Assembly: GCF_021740465.1 (NCBI RefSeq)
Contig: NZ_JAIOZR010000007.1
Coordinates: 1-64,000 of the forward strand
Source of the DNA: Chlorobium sp.
GTDB lineage: Bacteria; Bacteroidota; Chlorobiia; Chlorobiales; Chlorobiaceae
Direction of reading: 5' to 3'
Length of the DNA: 64,000 nucleotides
The notes under the pieces are model-generated. The model was not told where the DNA came from. It was given only the letters and a program-made list of their open reading frames with translations, and did no database searches. A program made the translations under genes and the position numbers. Within the stretch, counting starts at the first letter, position 1. Each line of letters begins with the position of its first letter. Below, piece by piece: positions 26,814 to 38,955 of the stretch.

Positions 26814-28151
26814 TCAGCTTACGCCCCTCGGACGCCTGCCGATGGAGTAGTAGGTAAAGCCCGACTGTTCCATGAAGTCTGGATTATAGATGTTCCTGCC
26901 GTCGAAAATCACCGGTTCCTTGAGTTCCCTCTTGATCATTTCGAAATCGGGGCTGCGGAACATAAGCCATTCAGTCAGGATGGCAAGCGCATCGGCACCG
27001 GCAACCGCATCATCGGGGCTCGACGCATAGAAAAGGCCATCCCTCTGGCCGTAAATTCTTTTCGCTTCTTCAATGGCCACAGGATCGTAAACCCTTACGG
27101 TTGCGCCCGCCTCCCAGAGGTCCTGCATCACGCGCCGACTGGGTGCCTCACGCATATCATCGGTGTTGGGTTTGAAGGCAAGCCCCCAGAGCGCAATGAT
27201 GAGGCCTTTGAGGTTGCCGTTGAAATGCTCCCTGATCTTTCCGACGATGCTGCTTTTCTGGTCGTTGTTGACCGCCTCGACAGCCTGCAGAATTCTCGAA
27301 TCGTAACCGTGTTTGCGGGCGGTACGTTCGAGCGCCTGTACATCTTTAGGAAAACAGGAGCCTCCATAGCCGACGCCTGGATAGATAAACGAAAATCCGA
27401 TCCGGGAATCCGATCCGATGCCTCTTCTTACCTCTTCCACATCGGCACCGACACGCTCGGCGATGTTGGCGATCTCGTTCATAAAGCTGATTTTGGTGGC
27501 AAGCATGGAATTTGCCGCATACTTGGTCAGCTCTGCCGAGCGGATGTCCATCGCGATAAAGCGCTCGTGGCTCCGGTTGAACGGCGAATAGAGAAAACGC
27601 AGAAGCTCCCTTGTGCGGGGATTGTCGACTCCCACGACGATTCTTTCAGGTTTCATGAAATCGTTGACGGCATCTCCCTCCTTGAGGAACTCCGGATTGG
27701 AAACCACATCGAAATCGATGCCGGCATTGCGCTCGTTGAGTACGGAAAGCACTTTTTCTCGCACCAGATCGGCGGTACCTACCGGAACGGTAGATTTGTT
27801 GATGATAATGCGGTACTCCTGCATATGGGTACCAATACTTTCCGCAACGCTCAGAACATGTCGGAGATCGGCCGAACCATCCTCATCGGGAGGCGTTCCG
27901 ACGGCAATGAACTGGTAGAGACCGAATTCGACACCTTCAAGAATGTCCGACGTGAATTTTAGACGGCCCTTCCGGCTGTTTTCATGAACGATGGTATCGA
28001 GTCCGGGTTCGTAAATGGGTATTTCGCCGTTCTTCAGACGGTCGATTTTTGTCTGGTCTATATCGACGCACAGCACCTCGTTACCAACCTCGGCAAAACA
28101 AGCTCCGGTGACAAGACCTACATAACCGGAACCGAATATCGTGATTTTCAT
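26814..28151 (-). CDS. ugd: UDP-glucose 6-dehydrogenase
   Basis: A 445-residue UDP-sugar dehydrogenase making UDP-glucuronate for surface polysaccharides. NAD-binding [20 protein letters not shown] begins at residue 3. [20 protein letters not shown], the catalytic Cys in [16 protein letters not shown], and [20 protein letters not shown] are in order. Length is standard for the bacterial TuaD/Ugd type. No sugar-nucleotide partner genes are adjacent. Confidence 0.95.
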   Translation of the reverse strand: MKITIFGSGYVGLVTGACFAEVGNEVLCVDIDQTKIDRLKNGEIPIYEPGLDTIVHENSRKGRLKFTSDILEGVEFGLYQFIAVGTPPDEDGSADLRHVLSVAESIGTHMQEYRIIINKSTVPVGTADLVREKVLSVLNERNAGIDFDVVSNPEFLKEGDAVNDFMKPERIVVGVDNPRTRELLRFLYSPFNRSHERFIAMDIRSAELTKYAANSMLATKISFMNEIANIAERVGADVEEVRRGIGSDSRIGFSFIYPGVGYGGSCFPKDVQALERTARKHGYDSRILQAVEAVNNDQKSSIVGKIREHFNGNLKGLIIALWGLAFKPNTDDMREAPSRRVMQDLWEAGATVRVYDPVAIEEAKRIYGQRDGLFYASSPDDAVAGADALAILTEWLMFRSPDFEMIKRELKEPVIFDGRNIYNPDFMEQSGFTYYSIGRRPRGVS

Positions 28152-28199
28152 CAGTTATCTTATTTAATTCAAGTAAGTTAAAACTCAAGGGGCTTACCC

Positions 28200-29054
28200 T
28201 CATTCAAAAACGACAACGAGACAGCGAGACTTTTTCCAGAACTCGTTTTCGTCGCGGATCAACAGAAGGGATGAGGTAGTGCCTCCGGCAAGCTCATACG
28301 ATCCTGTTGTATGCGGTGTGATGATTTTAAGGCTTTTCAGCGGCTTGTTGAAAAAGATATCTCTCGTTTCGGTAATATCGAGCTTTTTGAACAGCTCTAC
28401 GTTGAAGTCCGGGGAGATACGGTACTGATTGCCGAAAAACTTCTCCAGCGCATTGATTTTTACAAGAACACCCCTGGAAACAAGCTCCTCGAATGTGCCG
28501 GTGATATAGTATGCCGTATAGAGCTGATCGCCCTGCTCCTGAATGAAATCGTCAAGCACATCTACCGTCTTCATCAGGGAGGTCACCTCGCTGCTGAGCC
28601 GCTGAACCTGCCCTTTAAGCTTCTTTACCTCCGTGTCCCTGTCGTGGATGGCGGTTTTCATCTCGGAAGTCAGCTTGTCAAGCGATGCCACCCGGTACTG
28701 CGATTTCCTGTTCTCCTCTTCAAGCGTCGCAATAAGCGCCTTGCTTGCCGAAAGCGTCGAATCGATAAAACGGATACTTGCATAGATATCCCTTCCGATA
28801 CGATCGGCATCCCTGCTGTCATGTTTTTCGATATCGGAGGAAAGACGTTCGACGACAGCCTCCTTCTGCTGTATTCTCACCAGATTCTTCTGTACCTGTG
28901 TCAGAATGGCCATCATCGATTCCATATGTTGCTGCTGCGGGTCCTCTTCAGGCTTTGCCGAACGGTCACATCCCGAAAGAAACAGCAAGAATGCCAGAAA
29001 CGCCAGCAGTGCGGCCGGCCTGAACCCGTTATGCCTTACAGCCATTGAATCCAT
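28200..29054 (-). CDS. Lipoprotein with central coiled coil
   Basis: A 284-residue exported protein. A hydrophobic helix [14 protein letters not shown] ends in a lipobox (LSGC, Cys about 29), so it should be a lipoprotein. Residues about 45-165 are heptad-rich ([50 protein letters not shown]), a long coiled coil. The C-terminal 110 residues form a separate domain with [20 protein letters not shown] do not recognise the family. The start overlaps the upstream esterase gene by 19 bases; Met4 (29045) is an alternative. Confidence 0.7.
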   Translation of the reverse strand: MDSMAVRHNGFRPAALLAFLAFLLFLSGCDRSAKPEEDPQQQHMESMMAILTQVQKNLVRIQQKEAVVERLSSDIEKHDSRDADRIGRDIYASIRFIDSTLSASKALIATLEEENRKSQYRVASLDKLTSEMKTAIHDRDTEVKKLKGQVQRLSSEVTSLMKTVDVLDDFIQEQGDQLYTAYYITGTFEELVSRGVLVKINALEKFFGNQYRISPDFNVELFKKLDITETRDIFFNKPLKSLKIITPHTTGSYELAGGTTSSLLLIRDENEFWKKSRCLVVVFE

Positions 29055-29740
29055 TGTTCAACCCCCTCTTTTGTGCCATACCATCTGGTATGCGGTGTAG
29101 GAAGATGCTCGACATGCGGAATGGTTACATTGCGCGCACCCTCAAGATAACAACTACCTGCGGGAACGATACCGTCTCCGGAAACCTGGCCGTCTTCGGC
29201 AACGCTTTTATAGAACATAAAACACATCTTTTCAACAACACTGCCCTGCAGATTGCCCGGATACTGGTCGCTCACGATAGAGACTACCTCTTTACGGGAA
29301 AAAAAGTCCCGGTCGAGATACCTGAAAATAAAATCCGTCTTGATTTTCGCATAGTGCTCATGGGTATGAAAGGGGGTTCCGAGCGTCACGAGCTTTCCGA
29401 CAGACTCACCTGGATGATAGATATCCCCCTGAAAAGGTTTTTCAAGAAGATAGATCATGGCCACGGTACCTCCGCCGCTGTGCGCGACAATCGTGACCTT
29501 TTCTCCCGGAAATTGTTTCTGCAAAGCGCGCACCGAGCGGTCGATTGCCGCCATTACCCTGTTGGTTGAACGTTCAGGGGAAGGAGGAAAACCCACCCAG
29601 TCAAGAAAACTCACCGGAGCTATGGCGATTTTCTCTTTCGGCATGTATTCGGACAGTGCATCGCGCATCACCTCGTAGAGGCCGTCCCAGAAAAGCACTC
29701 CGGGGACAATAACAACCGGATTGGGTTGCGTCAGCGTCAT
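29036..29740 (-). CDS. Alpha/beta hydrolase (lipase/esterase type)
   Basis: A 234-residue hydrolase with nucleophile Ser88 in [14 protein letters not shown], a G-X-S-X-G variant with Ala in the first position (AHSGG). [18 protein letters not shown] is the early oxyanion strand, and a late His in [12 protein letters not shown] is the likely catalytic base. Similar plant and cyanobacterial proteins are PGAP1-like lipases. No signal peptide is seen. It overlaps the lipoprotein gene and may be co-transcribed with it. Confidence 0.8.
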   Translation of the reverse strand: MTLTQPNPVVIVPGVLFWDGLYEVMRDALSEYMPKEKIAIAPVSFLDWVGFPPSPERSTNRVMAAIDRSVRALQKQFPGEKVTIVAHSGGGTVAMIYLLEKPFQGDIYHPGESVGKLVTLGTPFHTHEHYAKIKTDFIFRYLDRDFFSRKEVVSIVSDQYPGNLQGSVVEKMCFMFYKSVAEDGQVSGDGIVPAGSCYLEGARNVTIPHVEHLPTPHTRWYGTKEGVEQWIQWL

Positions 29741-29784
29741 GAGCGTTAACGTTTTATGAACAGATCATTCTCCTGCGGTTCCCG

Positions 29785-31302
29785 TTACGACCAGGTTTTC
29801 AGAAGATCGACGATCAGTCTCACGCCGAAACCTGTTCCCCCGGCGACTTTCGCGCCACCCTTGCCAGACGCGAATGACGGCCCGGCAATATCGATATGCG
29901 CCCACTTCTTGTGGCCGTCGGTAAATTTCTCGAGAAATTTGGCTGCGGTTACAGAACCTGCGCCTCTGGCGCCGAGATTGCTGACATCGGCGATATCCGA
30001 CTTGATCATCTCGTCATACTCTTCCCAGAGCGGCATGCGCCACACTTTCTCTCCTGTACGCTGTCCCGCATCGTAGATATCCTCGGCAAGCTTGTCGCTG
30101 TTGCTGAAAAGTCCGGCAACGGAGTACCCGAGCGCAACGATGCACGCCCCTGTAAGGGTCGCCAGATCGATGATGATATCGGGGTTGTACTGTTTTTTTG
30201 CATAGGTGAGAGCATCGGCAAGAATAAGCCGGCCTTCTGCATCGGTATTTCCTACTTCCACCGTAATACCGGAATAGGTCGTGATGACATCACCGGGCTT
30301 CAGGGCGGAACCGCTCGGCATGTTGTCAGTAGCGGGAACAAGACCGATCACCCTTACCGGCAGCCTGAGGAGCGCCGCAGCTTCGAGCGCGCCGATAACG
30401 GCAGCTGCACCCGCCATATCGGATTTCATTTCCCCCATACCTTCCGAAGGTTTCAGGGAAATTCCTCCGGAATCGAAGGTGACGCCCTTGCCGACAAGCG
30501 CTATCGTCCGCGCTGCTTTGCCGGCGGGATTGTATTCCATCACGGTGAAGGTCGGCGGATGCAGGCTGCCCTTGTTCACCGCAAGCAGCCCCCCCATACC
30601 GAGAGCTTCGATCTCCTCCTTTCCGAATACCCTGACCTCATAGCCGCCCCTTGCGCCGGAATCCTGGGCTGCGCGGGAGATATCCTCGGCCTGGAGCATG
30701 TTTCCGGGAAGATTCACCAGATCTCTGGCCATATTCTGGCAGGAACCGGTAATCCGGCCTGCAGCGATACCCTCTTCAAGAGCGGCAAGCTGCGAGAAAT
30801 CGGACCGCAGAACCAGTTCGGCAATCTCCTTCTTTTTATCGTCCCTGTCCTTCTTCTTTTTAAGCTTGTCGCTTTTCAGCCGGTCGAAACGGTAGGAACC
30901 TAAAATACCACCCTCTATGAACGCCGAAACCAGAGCCTGTATGGAGGATTTAGCTGATACCGCAAAGGTCTTTATGGCAGTCATATCTACCACAAGCGAA
31001 CCGACCTTTATTTCGATGGCTTTTGCCGCAAGCATGGCCCCGGCCTTCCGATAATCCTCGATTTTCTTTCCCTCGCCTAACCCGAGCAGGGCGACCCTTT
31101 CGGCAGAGGCTTTTCCGGCACTCCCATAAAGCAATGCCACCTGGCCGTTTTCAGCCTTGAAATCTTCCATGACCCCGGCATCGAAGCCAAGGTCGGCGAG
31201 CAGTGCTGCACCGTTCTTTTTAAGTGAAGCGCTGGTAAAGGGAACGACAAGAAGAGCTGTACTGATTTTCCTGACCGGATCGGCTATAGCAGATATGTTC
31301 AT
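29785..31302 (-). CDS. pepA: Leucyl aminopeptidase (M17)
   Basis: A 505-residue M17 aminopeptidase. The C-terminal catalytic domain has VGKGVTFDSGGISLKPSEGM, EMKSDMAGAAAVIG, and the diagnostic NTDAEGRLIL, providing the metal ligands and the active Lys and Arg. The N-terminal domain (1-170) is the poorly conserved macro-like part. It removes N-terminal residues from peptides in the cytoplasm. It sits between the esterase and the DHH phosphoesterase genes on the same strand. Confidence 0.95.
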   Translation of the reverse strand: MNISAIADPVRKISTALLVVPFTSASLKKNGAALLADLGFDAGVMEDFKAENGQVALLYGSAGKASAERVALLGLGEGKKIEDYRKAGAMLAAKAIEIKVGSLVVDMTAIKTFAVSAKSSIQALVSAFIEGGILGSYRFDRLKSDKLKKKKDRDDKKKEIAELVLRSDFSQLAALEEGIAAGRITGSCQNMARDLVNLPGNMLQAEDISRAAQDSGARGGYEVRVFGKEEIEALGMGGLLAVNKGSLHPPTFTVMEYNPAGKAARTIALVGKGVTFDSGGISLKPSEGMGEMKSDMAGAAAVIGALEAAALLRLPVRVIGLVPATDNMPSGSALKPGDVITTYSGITVEVGNTDAEGRLILADALTYAKKQYNPDIIIDLATLTGACIVALGYSVAGLFSNSDKLAEDIYDAGQRTGEKVWRMPLWEEYDEMIKSDIADVSNLGARGAGSVTAAKFLEKFTDGHKKWAHIDIAGPSFASGKGGAKVAGGTGFGVRLIVDLLKTWS

Positions 31303-31333
31303 AACAGAAATGTTCGTTTGTCTTTCAGTGTAA

Positions 31334-32404
31334 TCAGGTATACTGGGCGATATCCTGCGTTTTCAGAAATGCCCTGACATCATCGGGTATGGCCTTGCGG
31401 GCTCTTTCAGCAGAATACTGCAAAAGACATCCTGCCGCATTCATATGCCCTCCTCCACCGTAACGCTTGGCCAGCTGGTTTACATAGATGGCGCCTCTCG
31501 AGCGAAAACTGGCCTTGATCCTTCCGTCATGCATCTCAACCATGAGGACGGCAATGAGCACCGAGGGCACACTTAAAAGATATTTAACGATCAGATCGGT
31601 ATCAAAGAGTTTACTGCCTGTCGATTTCATCATCTCCTGTGAAATGAAAAGCGAAGCGATTTTTCCGTCGTCATGTATGGTGATGGCACTCAGTGAAGCA
31701 CCCAGCAGTTTCAGCGCCTGCGGAGTCAGCGAGTTGTATACCCTGTCGTAGATTGCCGACGGATCGGCTCCCTTCTGAACGAGATCACCGGCGAGGCGAT
31801 AGACATAGGGAGTACTCTTGGGAAACCTGAAAGATCCTGTATCGGTCATGACTGCCGTATAGAGCGCATCGGCAACCTGCGGCGTGATGAGCGACATACC
31901 CGTCTTTTCCTCGAGAGCCTTGATAAGATCGTAAACCAGTTCACCGGTGGAAGATGCATACTGCTCGCAGACCATCACATCGGCGAAATCCTCAGGATCG
32001 AGATGATGATCGATGCAGACTATTTTAAGAGCCCCGAGCTCCCGTGCGAACTGGACATGCGGTCGCAATGAACCAAGGCGGTCAGCGAGGTTCGCATCGA
32101 GCACGACAACGACATCGCTGAGAGAGAGTTCCTGAATTGCCTCCTCATCGCGATCATTGAAAAACGCGATATCTCCGGCCTGTTTCAGAAAAATATAATT
32201 GGGGGGAACCTCAGTGGGATTTACAATCGCCACATCCCGACCGAGCGCTCTGAGTACCAGTGAAAGGGCGACTTCACTGCCAAGACCGTCACCGTCGGAA
32301 TTTTCATGAGTCGTCAGCACAAAATGCCGACCATCAAGCAAAACCTCAATAACAGGAGACCATTCCTTCAAATCAAGCTTACGCCCGTAACCCGGTAGTA
32401 TCAT
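31334..32404 (-). CDS. nrnA: DHH/DHHA1 phosphoesterase (NrnA-like oligoribonuclease/pAp phosphatase)
   Basis: A 356-residue protein with the DHH domain: THENSDGDGLGSEVAL, VVVLDANLADRLGSL, CIDHHLDPEDFAD with the DHH triad, and TGSFRFPKSTPYVY. The C-terminal DHHA1 domain has KRYGGGGHMNAAGC. NrnA hydrolyses short RNAs and 3'-phosphoadenosine 5'-phosphate. The domain order and length match. It begins 32 bases upstream of pepA. Confidence 0.88.
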   Translation of the reverse strand: MILPGYGRKLDLKEWSPVIEVLLDGRHFVLTTHENSDGDGLGSEVALSLVLRALGRDVAIVNPTEVPPNYIFLKQAGDIAFFNDRDEEAIQELSLSDVVVVLDANLADRLGSLRPHVQFARELGALKIVCIDHHLDPEDFADVMVCEQYASSTGELVYDLIKALEEKTGMSLITPQVADALYTAVMTDTGSFRFPKSTPYVYRLAGDLVQKGADPSAIYDRVYNSLTPQALKLLGASLSAITIHDDGKIASLFISQEMMKSTGSKLFDTDLIVKYLLSVPSVLIAVLMVEMHDGRIKASFRSRGAIYVNQLAKRYGGGGHMNAAGCLLQYSAERARKAIPDDVRAFLKTQDIAQYT

Positions 32405-32491
32405 CCGTTTCCTATAACTTTAACAAAAGAACTTAATCTATTACTTTTCCCTCTAAGGAAAAAATAAACAGCGGCTTTTGAACGGATGGCT

Positions 32492-32830
32492 TCAGGCCGG
32501 CTGAAAAACGATCTCTTCTCCGAAAAAAGAACCGAGGTGATTTTTATAGTTCGAAAACGCCTCTTTGCCTGCTGGTGTTATACTGTATATGGTCTGGGGC
32601 TTGCGTGCCTGAAACTCCTTGTCGCAGCTGATATAGCCTGCCGACTCCAGCTTCCGCATGTGTACACTCAGATTTCCGTCTGTCGCCCTTATCTGATCAC
32701 GGATCTCAACGAACGAGGCCTGACGGGCTGCATGAAGGTAAGCCAGGGCAGCAAAACGTATCCGGGCATGAATTACCTTGTCGAGCAGTTGATGGTCATA
32801 GTTGACATCGTTTTCGTTTTTTGCACTCAT
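32492..32830 (-). CDS. Winged helix-turn-helix transcriptional regulator
   Basis: A 112-residue single wHTH protein: VIHARIRFAALAYLHAARQA, SFVEIRDQIRATDGNLSVHM with recognition helix, RKLESAGYISCDKEFQARKP, and TIYSITPAGKEAFSNYKNHL. This is the PadR/MarR-like HTH_27 type that controls a nearby operon in many bacteria. The start Met (32830) fits the family; a 38-codon upstream extension is unsupported. Target genes cannot be read from sequence. Confidence 0.82.
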   Translation of the reverse strand: MSAKNENDVNYDHQLLDKVIHARIRFAALAYLHAARQASFVEIRDQIRATDGNLSVHMRKLESAGYISCDKEFQARKPQTIYSITPAGKEAFSNYKNHLGSFFGEEIVFQPA

Positions 32831-33081
32831 GATAGACTGTATGGGCGAGTTTTTAGTAATATGTTTACGATTTTGAAATGATCTCCAGCCCGACGACAAC
32901 ACGAAAAAAGCCGGCAAATGCCATCTGAAGCTCACTGAAATCACTATACGTATTTACTTTTTTTTTCCAAAATCCCTTTAATCCTATTTCAGACTAAAAA
33001 AAACCTTTTTTACCGTTACAAACAAATCAATGCCGCACATCACCGGCAATAAGTTCAACCAGTACCATTTTCCCCTGTTTC

Positions 33082-34170
33082 ATGCAATCCATACAGCCGA
33101 TACATCAAAACATCAAGGACCTGACCAGAACCGGACTGAGAGCGGCTGTTTCAGCTCTCGACCAACCTGCATACCGGGCATCCCAGATCCACCAGTGGCT
33201 GTTCAGTCACCGCGCCGGCAACTTTGATGACATAACGATCCTGAGCCTTGCTCTGCGACGCCGGCTCTCCTCCATGTACACCGTCAGGACGGCCACCCTT
33301 GACGAACACAGGGAGGAGTCCGACAACGGCCAGGACATTCCGACAACGAAATTTCTGGTACGCATGCCGGACGGCCAATCCGTGGAATCGGTACTCATCC
33401 CCTCCGGCGACAGAATAACCGCATGCATTTCATCTCAGGCGGGCTGCCCGCTCAAATGCTCCTTCTGTGCAACAGGCCGGATGGGTTTCATAAGAAACCT
33501 CTCGCCCGGAGAGATAACCGATCAGGTGTTCCTGCTCAACGATTTTCTTGCGGAACGGTACGGCGAAGCGAAAAAAATAACCAATCTGGTATTCATGGGC
33601 ATGGGAGAACCGCTGCTCAATATGACCAATGTTCTTGACGCAGTGCTTACCCTCACCGACCAGCACTACCGGTTCAGTCTGCCGCAACGCAAGATCACCC
33701 TCTCTACCGTTGGCCTGGTGCCTGAAATCGGGATTCTCGGCGACTCGTCGGTAAAAACGAAACTTGCAGTCTCGCTGCATGCCGCAATCCAGGAAAAACG
33801 CGAATCCTTGATGCCTGTCGCGCACGACTACCCTCTCGACGAACTGAAGCGGGCGCTCTCGGAATACAACAGAAAAACCGGACAGCCGGTGACCCTTGTT
33901 TATATGCTGCTCGACGGGATCAACGACAGCCCGGAAGACGCAAGGGCACTCGTCAAATTCGCAAAAAGCCTTTTCTGTAAAATTAATTTGATTGATTATA
34001 ATGCAATCGTTAATATTAAGTTCAAGCCTGTTTATACCGGGACGAGAGAGCTCTTTATGCGCTCTCTTCTTGATTCGGGGCTTCAGGTAACTGTCAGAAA
34101 AAGTCAGGGAGCGACCATCGATGCCGCATGCGGTCAGCTTGCCGCAGGAGAACGGCCGCATATCCCGTAA
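33082..34170 (+). CDS. rlmN: Dual-specificity RNA methyltransferase RlmN
   Basis: A 362-residue radical-SAM enzyme that makes m2A2503 in 23S rRNA and m2A37 in some tRNAs. The cluster Cys are in [13 protein letters not shown] (Cys122, 126, 129). The methyl-carrying Cys is Cys350 in [14 protein letters not shown]. Other marks: [24 protein letters not shown] and [15 protein letters not shown]. The N-terminal helical domain has [12 protein letters not shown]. Complete and ordinary. Confidence 0.95.
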   Translation: MQSIQPIHQNIKDLTRTGLRAAVSALDQPAYRASQIHQWLFSHRAGNFDDITILSLALRRRLSSMYTVRTATLDEHREESDNGQDIPTTKFLVRMPDGQSVESVLIPSGDRITACISSQAGCPLKCSFCATGRMGFIRNLSPGEITDQVFLLNDFLAERYGEAKKITNLVFMGMGEPLLNMTNVLDAVLTLTDQHYRFSLPQRKITLSTVGLVPEIGILGDSSVKTKLAVSLHAAIQEKRESLMPVAHDYPLDELKRALSEYNRKTGQPVTLVYMLLDGINDSPEDARALVKFAKSLFCKINLIDYNAIVNIKFKPVYTGTRELFMRSLLDSGLQVTVRKSQGATIDAACGQLAAGERPHIP

Positions 34171-34204
34171 GAACCGCATTAATTATCTAACCGGCTCAAC
34201 AACC

Positions 34205-35642
<1,438 letters not shown>

Positions 35643-35668
35643 ACAGAATGCAGGGTAAATCAGAACAT

Positions 35669-35699
35669 AAAAAGTCAGAGCCCCGCCACTGACTTTTTC
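35669..35699 (+). terminator. Rho-independent terminator after adk
   Basis: AAAAAGTCAG (35669-35678) pairs with CTGACTTTTT (35689-35698) around a 10-base loop, followed by T's. It ends the rlmN-adk transcript just before priA, whose promoter must lie very close or inside this hairpin. Confidence 0.8.
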
Positions 35700-35709
35700 T
35701 TTACGCGCT

Positions 35710-38142
35710 ATGCAGGCACTCCTCGTTATCGACAGGCTTTTCAGGGGCGAACCCGTGACGCTTCCGGTTCCGGTCGGCCTGGAACAGGAGATACGGCACG
35801 GGAGCATGGTGCTGGTGAATTCAGGAAACGGAAGGGATGCGCTTTACCCCGGATATGTTCTTGAACTCAACCCGGAAAACAGCGAACGGATCAGCGGACC
35901 GCTCATCGCCGACCTTCTCTACGGAGGAGAGCCTGTGCTGCGCAGAAACCAGATCCGGCTCGCACAATGGATGGCTGATTACTACCTCACCATGCCGCTC
36001 GATACGGTCATAGCCGCCCTTCCTGCAGCAATCCGAACCACAATCAACGACGTTGTCGAACTCAACAGCTTTGAGCTGAAACCTGCCGACCGAAAAACCG
36101 TCAGCACACCGCTCCGCCGCTCGATCCTGCAGCTGCTCGCGGATGAAAAAAAACTCACCCTGCGCCAGCTTCAGAAAAGACTCGGCAGAAAGCAGCTTTC
36201 CGGAACGCTCTCCGAACTGGAAAAAGGTGGCTATATCACGCTGAAAAAAAAATTCGCCACGACCAGGCCCAAGCAAAAAACTGCCTGGAGAATCGCCGCA
36301 AAGCCGCCTGGCGACCCTGAAGATATCCTGCGCAACGCGCCAAGGCAGCTCGAAGCCTTCAGGGCTCTTGAGGCACTCGGAGATCAGAACGGTTTTGCCG
36401 AAACTCTCGGGTTTTCTCCGGCAATCCTCAACGAACTGGTCAGAAAAGGCGTTGCCGACAAAACATCGGTCGATATAAGAAGCAATTTCAGGAACACCTA
36501 TTCGGAAGCCCCCCAAAAACCGCAATCTCTTACCGACGCCCAGAGTGCAGCTCTCGACATTCTCGGCGAAGCCGTCCGGCAGGAGCGGTTCGGCGCATTC
36601 CTGCTGCATGGAGTGACCGGAAGCGGCAAAACCCTCATCTACATCGAACTGCTGAAAAAAGTGATTGCCGGCGGCAAAACAGCCATTGTTCTGGTTCCGG
36701 AAATATCCCTCACTCCCCAGACCGCAGGCCGTTTCCGCCACCATTTCCATGACGACATAACCATTCTGCACAGTGCCATGAGCGATCAGGAGAAATACGA
36801 CGCATGGCACAGTCTCAGAAACGGCCGTACAAAAATTGCGCTCGGGGCGCGCTCGACCATTTTCGCCCCCCTCGACAACGTGGGAGCGATTATTGTCGAT
36901 GAAGAACATGACGGCGCATACAAACAGGACCGGAACCCGCGCTACCATGCAAGGGACACCGCAGTCATGCGCGCCATGTTCGAAGGCGCCCTGTGCGTAC
37001 TCGGCTCCGCGACACCGTCATTCGAATCGTACTACAACGCACGAAGCGGAAAATACCGGATGATCCGCCTTGCACAGAGAATCGACGGGGCCTCCATGCC
37101 GCTCGTCACCCTGATTTCGATGAGGGAAGCGCCAAGAGCGTCAGCTTCGATATCCGACCGGCTCTTCCGTGAAATCGGAAAGCGGATCGAAAAAAACGAA
37201 CAGGTCATTCTGCTTCAGAACCGGAGGGGTTTTGCCGGAAGCGTTTTCTGCCTCGACTGCGGTCACACCCCCGTCTGCCGGCACTGTAATATTCCGCTGG
37301 TATACCACACCACCGGAATGCAGCTGCGATGTCACTACTGCGGCCATACCGAGCTTTTCACGGAAAAGTGCGGCAAGTGCGGCTCCGAAAACCTCTTCTA
37401 CAAAAGCAGCGGCACGGAGCGCATCGAGGAGGAGCTGAAAACCCTTTTTCCCGAAGAGCACATCCTCCGCATGGACATCGACACCACCTCGACGAAAGGA
37501 TCGCACGGCCGCATTCTGAAAGCGTTTCATGAAAAAAAATCCCGCATCCTGCTCGGCACGCAGATGGTTGCAAAAGGGCTCGATTTCCCCGACGTGACCC
37601 TCGTAGGGGTGCTGATGGCCGACATCGGACTGAACCTCCCCGACTTCAGGGCAGCCGAACGCATGTACTCCCTCCTGACCCAGGTTTCCGGCAGAGCCGG
37701 AAGATCCTCCATTGCAGGCGAGGTCTATCTTCAGGTCTACAAAAGCGAAAGCGAGGTATTCAGGGCCCTGCTGGAAGGGAGCTACGAAAAGTTCTTCGAG
37801 CGGGAAATGGCTCTGAGAACCATGCTCCGCTATCCCCCCGCCGCAAGGCTGGTTAAATTCGAATTCTCGTCGACGGACGAACGGAAAGCCGAAGAGGCGG
37901 CCCTCGCATTCAAAAAACAGCTCGAAGCTCACCTGCCTGCCGAAAAAGCCTTGCTGCTGGGCCCCGCACCGGCCGGGATCGCCAAACTGAAAGGGCGGTA
38001 CCGCTTCCAGCTGCTTGCAAAAATTCTCGCAGGGAAACTCTCTCCCCCGTTCATACACAACCAGATTGATGCGCTCCACGCCCTCTACCGCACTGCAAGG
38101 CTCACGGTAACCATCGACGTCGATCCGCAGAATCTGATGTGA
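35710..38142 (+). CDS. priA: Primosomal replication-restart helicase PriA
   Basis: An 810-residue 3'-5' helicase that reloads the replisome at stalled forks. N-terminal 3'-binding domain, winged helix, then Walker A LHGVTGSGKTLIYIELLKK (about 295-315) and DEAH-like IIVDEEHDGAYKQ. Two zinc sites lie in CLDCGHTPVCRHCN and CHYCGHTELFTEKCGKCG. Helicase C-lobe motifs ILLGTQMVAKGLDFPDVTLV and LTQVSGRAGRSS follow. Complete. Starts 11 bases after the adk terminator, and its stop is two bases before a heptanucleotide repeat. Confidence 0.96.
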   Translation: MQALLVIDRLFRGEPVTLPVPVGLEQEIRHGSMVLVNSGNGRDALYPGYVLELNPENSERISGPLIADLLYGGEPVLRRNQIRLAQWMADYYLTMPLDTVIAALPAAIRTTINDVVELNSFELKPADRKTVSTPLRRSILQLLADEKKLTLRQLQKRLGRKQLSGTLSELEKGGYITLKKKFATTRPKQKTAWRIAAKPPGDPEDILRNAPRQLEAFRALEALGDQNGFAETLGFSPAILNELVRKGVADKTSVDIRSNFRNTYSEAPQKPQSLTDAQSAALDILGEAVRQERFGAFLLHGVTGSGKTLIYIELLKKVIAGGKTAIVLVPEISLTPQTAGRFRHHFHDDITILHSAMSDQEKYDAWHSLRNGRTKIALGARSTIFAPLDNVGAIIVDEEHDGAYKQDRNPRYHARDTAVMRAMFEGALCVLGSATPSFESYYNARSGKYRMIRLAQRIDGASMPLVTLISMREAPRASASISDRLFREIGKRIEKNEQVILLQNRRGFAGSVFCLDCGHTPVCRHCNIPLVYHTTGMQLRCHYCGHTELFTEKCGKCGSENLFYKSSGTERIEEELKTLFPEEHILRMDIDTTSTKGSHGRILKAFHEKKSRILLGTQMVAKGLDFPDVTLVGVLMADIGLNLPDFRAAERMYSLLTQVSGRAGRSSIAGEVYLQVYKSESEVFRALLEGSYEKFFEREMALRTMLRYPPAARLVKFEFSSTDERKAEEAALAFKKQLEAHLPAEKALLLGPAPAGIAKLKGRYRFQLLAKILAGKLSPPFIHNQIDALHALYRTARLTVTIDVDPQNLM

Positions 38143-38144
38143 AA

Positions 38145-38366
<222 letters not shown>

Positions 38367-38432
38367 GATAGCTTGACTTCCGGGAAATTAGTATATTGCC
38401 TCTGCTTTGATAAACGCTTTAATAACAGCAGT

Positions 38433-38936
38433 ATGAGTACCTTTTCCCTGAATCGGGAGTACACGAAAGCGCATCCGCTGCAGACCGCAGGAATCGTGCT
38501 CTTCCTTATCGGACGCTACATTTTCGCCATCTTTTTTCTCTACGGCTTCTGGCACAAACTTGTCCGGGGTTGGCTCTGGACCGACAAGATGTATGGTTTT
38601 TTCACAGAGCGGCTCTCGGCTCCCCCGCTCCTTAACGACTTTCAGACCTTCTATCTCGAACACTTCGCCATTCCGCTGGCCTTGCCGATAGCCTGGATCG
38701 TCACCATAGGAGAGATGATCATAGGGGTCTGCCTTGCTCTGGGACTTACCGTGCGTGCCAATGCTGCCTTTGCGCTTTTTCTGGTGCTGAATTTCGCGGC
38801 TGGAGGATTCTACAACCTCACCCTGCCACCCTTCATGATTTTTTCGGTGCTGATGATGATTCTGCCTTCCGGCCACTGGCTCGGCCTCGACAAAAAACTG
38901 CATGAACGCCACCCCGAGTCCATCTGGTTCAAATGA
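38433..38936 (+). CDS. DoxX/DoxD-family membrane protein
   Basis: A 167-residue membrane protein starting MSTFSLNREYTKAHPLQTA. Four helices are evident: GIVLFLIGRYIFAIFFLYGF, FAIPLALPIAWIVTIGEMII, VCLALGLTVRANAAFALFL and FMIFSVLMMILPSGHWLGL. WHKLVRGWLWTD between helices and the GHW...LD near the end recall the DoxD thiosulfate:quinone oxidoreductase subunit and DoxX family. Whether it has enzyme activity is not known. The 20-codon upstream extension overlaps the repeat region and is unlikely. Confidence 0.75.
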   Translation: MSTFSLNREYTKAHPLQTAGIVLFLIGRYIFAIFFLYGFWHKLVRGWLWTDKMYGFFTERLSAPPLLNDFQTFYLEHFAIPLALPIAWIVTIGEMIIGVCLALGLTVRANAAFALFLVLNFAAGGFYNLTLPPFMIFSVLMMILPSGHWLGLDKKLHERHPESIWFK

Positions 38937-38955
38937 AGGACCCTGGTATCGACCT

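Noticed and set aside
38373-38397. Sigma-70 promoter TTGACT/TATATT before the DoxD-like gene
   Set aside because: The spacer is only 13 bases, too short for a standard promoter, so the match is probably chance.
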